From the NCBI GenBank assembly GCA_003483645.1, contig DMYM01000475.1, positions 1-6,579 on the forward strand: a stretch of 6,579 bases of DNA, read 5' to 3'. Shown one piece after another: positions 5,345-6,579 of this stretch. The translations under genes and the position numbers were made by a program. This DNA comes from Verrucomicrobiales bacterium. Its GTDB lineage: Bacteria; Verrucomicrobiota; Verrucomicrobiia; Verrucomicrobiales; Akkermansiaceae. The notes beneath the pieces are model-generated. The model did no database searches. It saw nothing but the letters and a program-made list of their open reading frames with translations, and was not told the origin of the DNA. Every line of letters starts with the position of its first letter. The first letter of the stretch is position 1.

Positions 5345-6579
5345 CTAACCTGTCACCACGCCAGGAATCACGGCGGCGCTGGCCAGTTCCAGGACCTCCT
5401 TGGGAGCACTGGGAGCAAGGCGGAGTTTCCCGGTATCGATCATGGTGTTGAGGAGGGTCGAGATCAGGTTGTCGGGGCCGTAGGGTGTACTGTTGGGTTC
5501 GCCTCCGTCATGGGTTGAGCGTCCGATCACCCGTCCGCCTTCCATTCCTCCTCCGTAGAGGAGAAGGGGAGCGAGACGGGCCCAGTGATCGCGTCCGCCC
5601 CGTTTGTTGAGCATGGGGGTGCGGCCCATTTCCCCGGTGCAAACAAGGAGAATCTTGTCTCCCAGCCCGCGGGCCTCACAGTCGAGGATGAACTCGGCTA
5701 CCGCGTGGTCAAAGGAACGCCCCACCGCCTGCATGCCATCCTGCATGTTGAGATTGTTGCCGTCCGCGTGCATGTCCCACACGCCAGCATAGCTGGCATG
5801 GATGGTGACATAACCGCAGCCGGCTTCACACAGACGGCGTGCCTGCAGCAGAAGTTTGCCAATAGTATTGGCCTGCGCATTGTATAGGCCTGCTTTGCCT
5901 CGTTTGACCTTGTTCCAACGGGTGCCGCCATCATACCGGCTGGTATCGTATTTTGCCAATGTCCCGGCTTCTTCCCTCGAAAGATCCAACGCCTTCGACA
6001 CTCCTCCACCAAGCAACACTTCGTAAGCCTGTTGTTGTATGTCGTCCAGTGCGTTGATTTGCCCATCGGCATCGGCCTCACGATTCAGTCGATCCAACTC
6101 AGCGAGCAACGACTTGCGATCATTTAAAAAACGCTCGCGCGGCAGGCTCAATTTCATATCCTCCTGCAGCTTACCGCCCTTGCCTGGAATAAATGGCGCA
6201 AAACCCTGGCCGTACGAGCCCGTCTCCGAGAGATTCCCCCGTGCTGATGGCCCCGGCACATCTTTGCTGACAGCAGCTGGGAAAAGCACCGCCGTGGTTG
6301 GTATTCCAGAACTCACCCGCGTGGCACCTGCCACGCGCGCAAAGTGTGTACTGATGGCTGCTTCCTTGGAAAAGCTGCTGACGATCGGCTGGATGTTGTG
6401 CCCACCATTTTTTGTGGCATACGACCGCACGATGTTGAACTTGTGCGCAAGCTTTGCGAGTTGCTTCATTGTCGCGCCAAAATGCACCCCCGGCAGCGAT
6501 GTGGGAATCACATCCCCGACCGTGCGGGTACCACTGGGTGCTTCAGGCTTCGGATCAAACGTCTCAAGCTGGCTTGGAC
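5345..6579 (-). CDS. DUF1501 family protein, second paralogue (5'-truncated by the window edge)
   Basis: The 410 C-terminal residues are visible and the frame stays open to the window edge. The codon at 6511 is an internal GTG (Val): homology continues upstream through LETFDPKPEAPSG, the family's early DTFDPK motif. Landmarks, numbered from 6511 as residue 1, are PGVHFGATMKQLAKLAHKFN (7-26), VRSYATKNGGHN (28-39), a charged helical segment (115-190), WDMHADGNN (245-253), CTGEMGRTP (291-299), KRGGRDHW (303-310) and YGGGMEGG (319-326). WDxH and GRDH supply the candidate metal ligands of this alkaline phosphatase-like superfamily. The Tat or Sec signal would be off-window. The protein diverges strongly from the 1667-2950 paralogue, especially in the middle, so this is not a recent duplication. 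By family habit a DUF1549/DUF1553 gene may lie just upstream. Synonymous codon use changes partway through (near 5762), which is unusual within one gene. Confidence 0.88.
   Translation of the reverse strand, partial: PSQLETFDPKPEAPSGTRTVGDVIPTSLPGVHFGATMKQLAKLAHKFNIVRSYATKNGGHNIQPIVSSFSKEAAISTHFARVAGATRVSSGIPTTAVLFPAAVSKDVPGPSARGNLSETGSYGQGFAPFIPGKGGKLQEDMKLSLPRERFLNDRKSLLAELDRLNREADADGQINALDDIQQQAYEVLLGGGVSKALDLSREEAGTLAKYDTSRYDGGTRWNKVKRGKAGLYNAQANTIGKLLLQARRLCEAGCGYVTIHASYAGVWDMHADGNNLNMQDGMQAVGRSFDHAVAEFILDCEARGLGDKILLVCTGEMGRTPMLNKRGGRDHWARLAPLLLYGGGMEGGRVIGRSTHDGGEPNSTPYGPDNLISTLLNTMIDTGKLRLAPSAPKEVLELASAAVIPGVVTG

Noticed and set aside
5200..5451. Plus-strand open frame of 83 codons in the intergenic region, with a GGAGG at 5246-5250 before an internal ATG at 5263
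   Set aside because: The spacing from GGAGG is 12 nt, the product is low-complexity and unrecognisable, and it runs antisense into the end of the right DUF1501 gene.
6509..6511. GTG at 6511 as the start of the right DUF1501 gene
   Set aside because: Family motif LETFDPKP is encoded upstream in the same frame, so the real start is beyond the window.

Overview
The window looks like chromosomal DNA from the Planctomycetota-Verrucomicrobiota group, more likely Verrucomicrobiota. The evidence is protein families only: two DUF1501 proteins, a DUF1549/DUF1553 (PSCyt2/PSD1) protein with an SHD1-like N-terminal domain, and a protein with repeated secretin/TonB short N-terminal (STN)-like domains. These families are expanded in that group. 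The DNA is GC-rich, and no Shine-Dalgarno sequence is visible before any start in the window.

Layout. Positions 1-516 (+) hold the 3' end of a gene with two STN-like repeats; it runs in from outside the window. Converging on it across a 51-bp gap is a complete isopenicillin N synthase-like 2-oxoglutarate/Fe(II) oxygenase, 568-1530 (-). This gene has a possible promoter of its own that would give a leaderless or nearly leaderless mRNA. Just upstream of that promoter, 1600-1633 forms a strong minus-strand intrinsic terminator. It closes an apparent two-gene operon transcribed leftward: a secreted SHD1-DUF1549-DUF1553 protein (2981-5140), then a twin-arginine-signal DUF1501 protein (1667-2950) 30 bp later. 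A 204-bp intergenic region (5141-5344) with a weak promoter candidate separates this operon from a second, different DUF1501 gene (5345 to the window edge, -), which is cut at its 5' end.

How the genes may work together. DUF1549/DUF1553 and DUF1501 genes are commonly adjacent in Planctomycetota and Verrucomicrobiota, and their products are predicted to be exported. DUF1501 belongs to the alkaline phosphatase/sulfatase-like superfamily, and DUF1549 carries a cytochrome-c-like CxxCH motif. The substrates and reactions are not established. The second DUF1501 gene suggests that the module is repeated just outside the window. The oxygenase and the STN-repeat protein look like independent units.

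The most notable signals are a synonymous-codon shift inside the right-hand DUF1501 gene (possible mosaic origin), the apparently leaderless oxygenase promoter next to a textbook terminator, and a His-to-Asp change beside the CxxCH motif. I see no tRNA, rRNA, CRISPR array, insertion sequence or clearly new multigene system.
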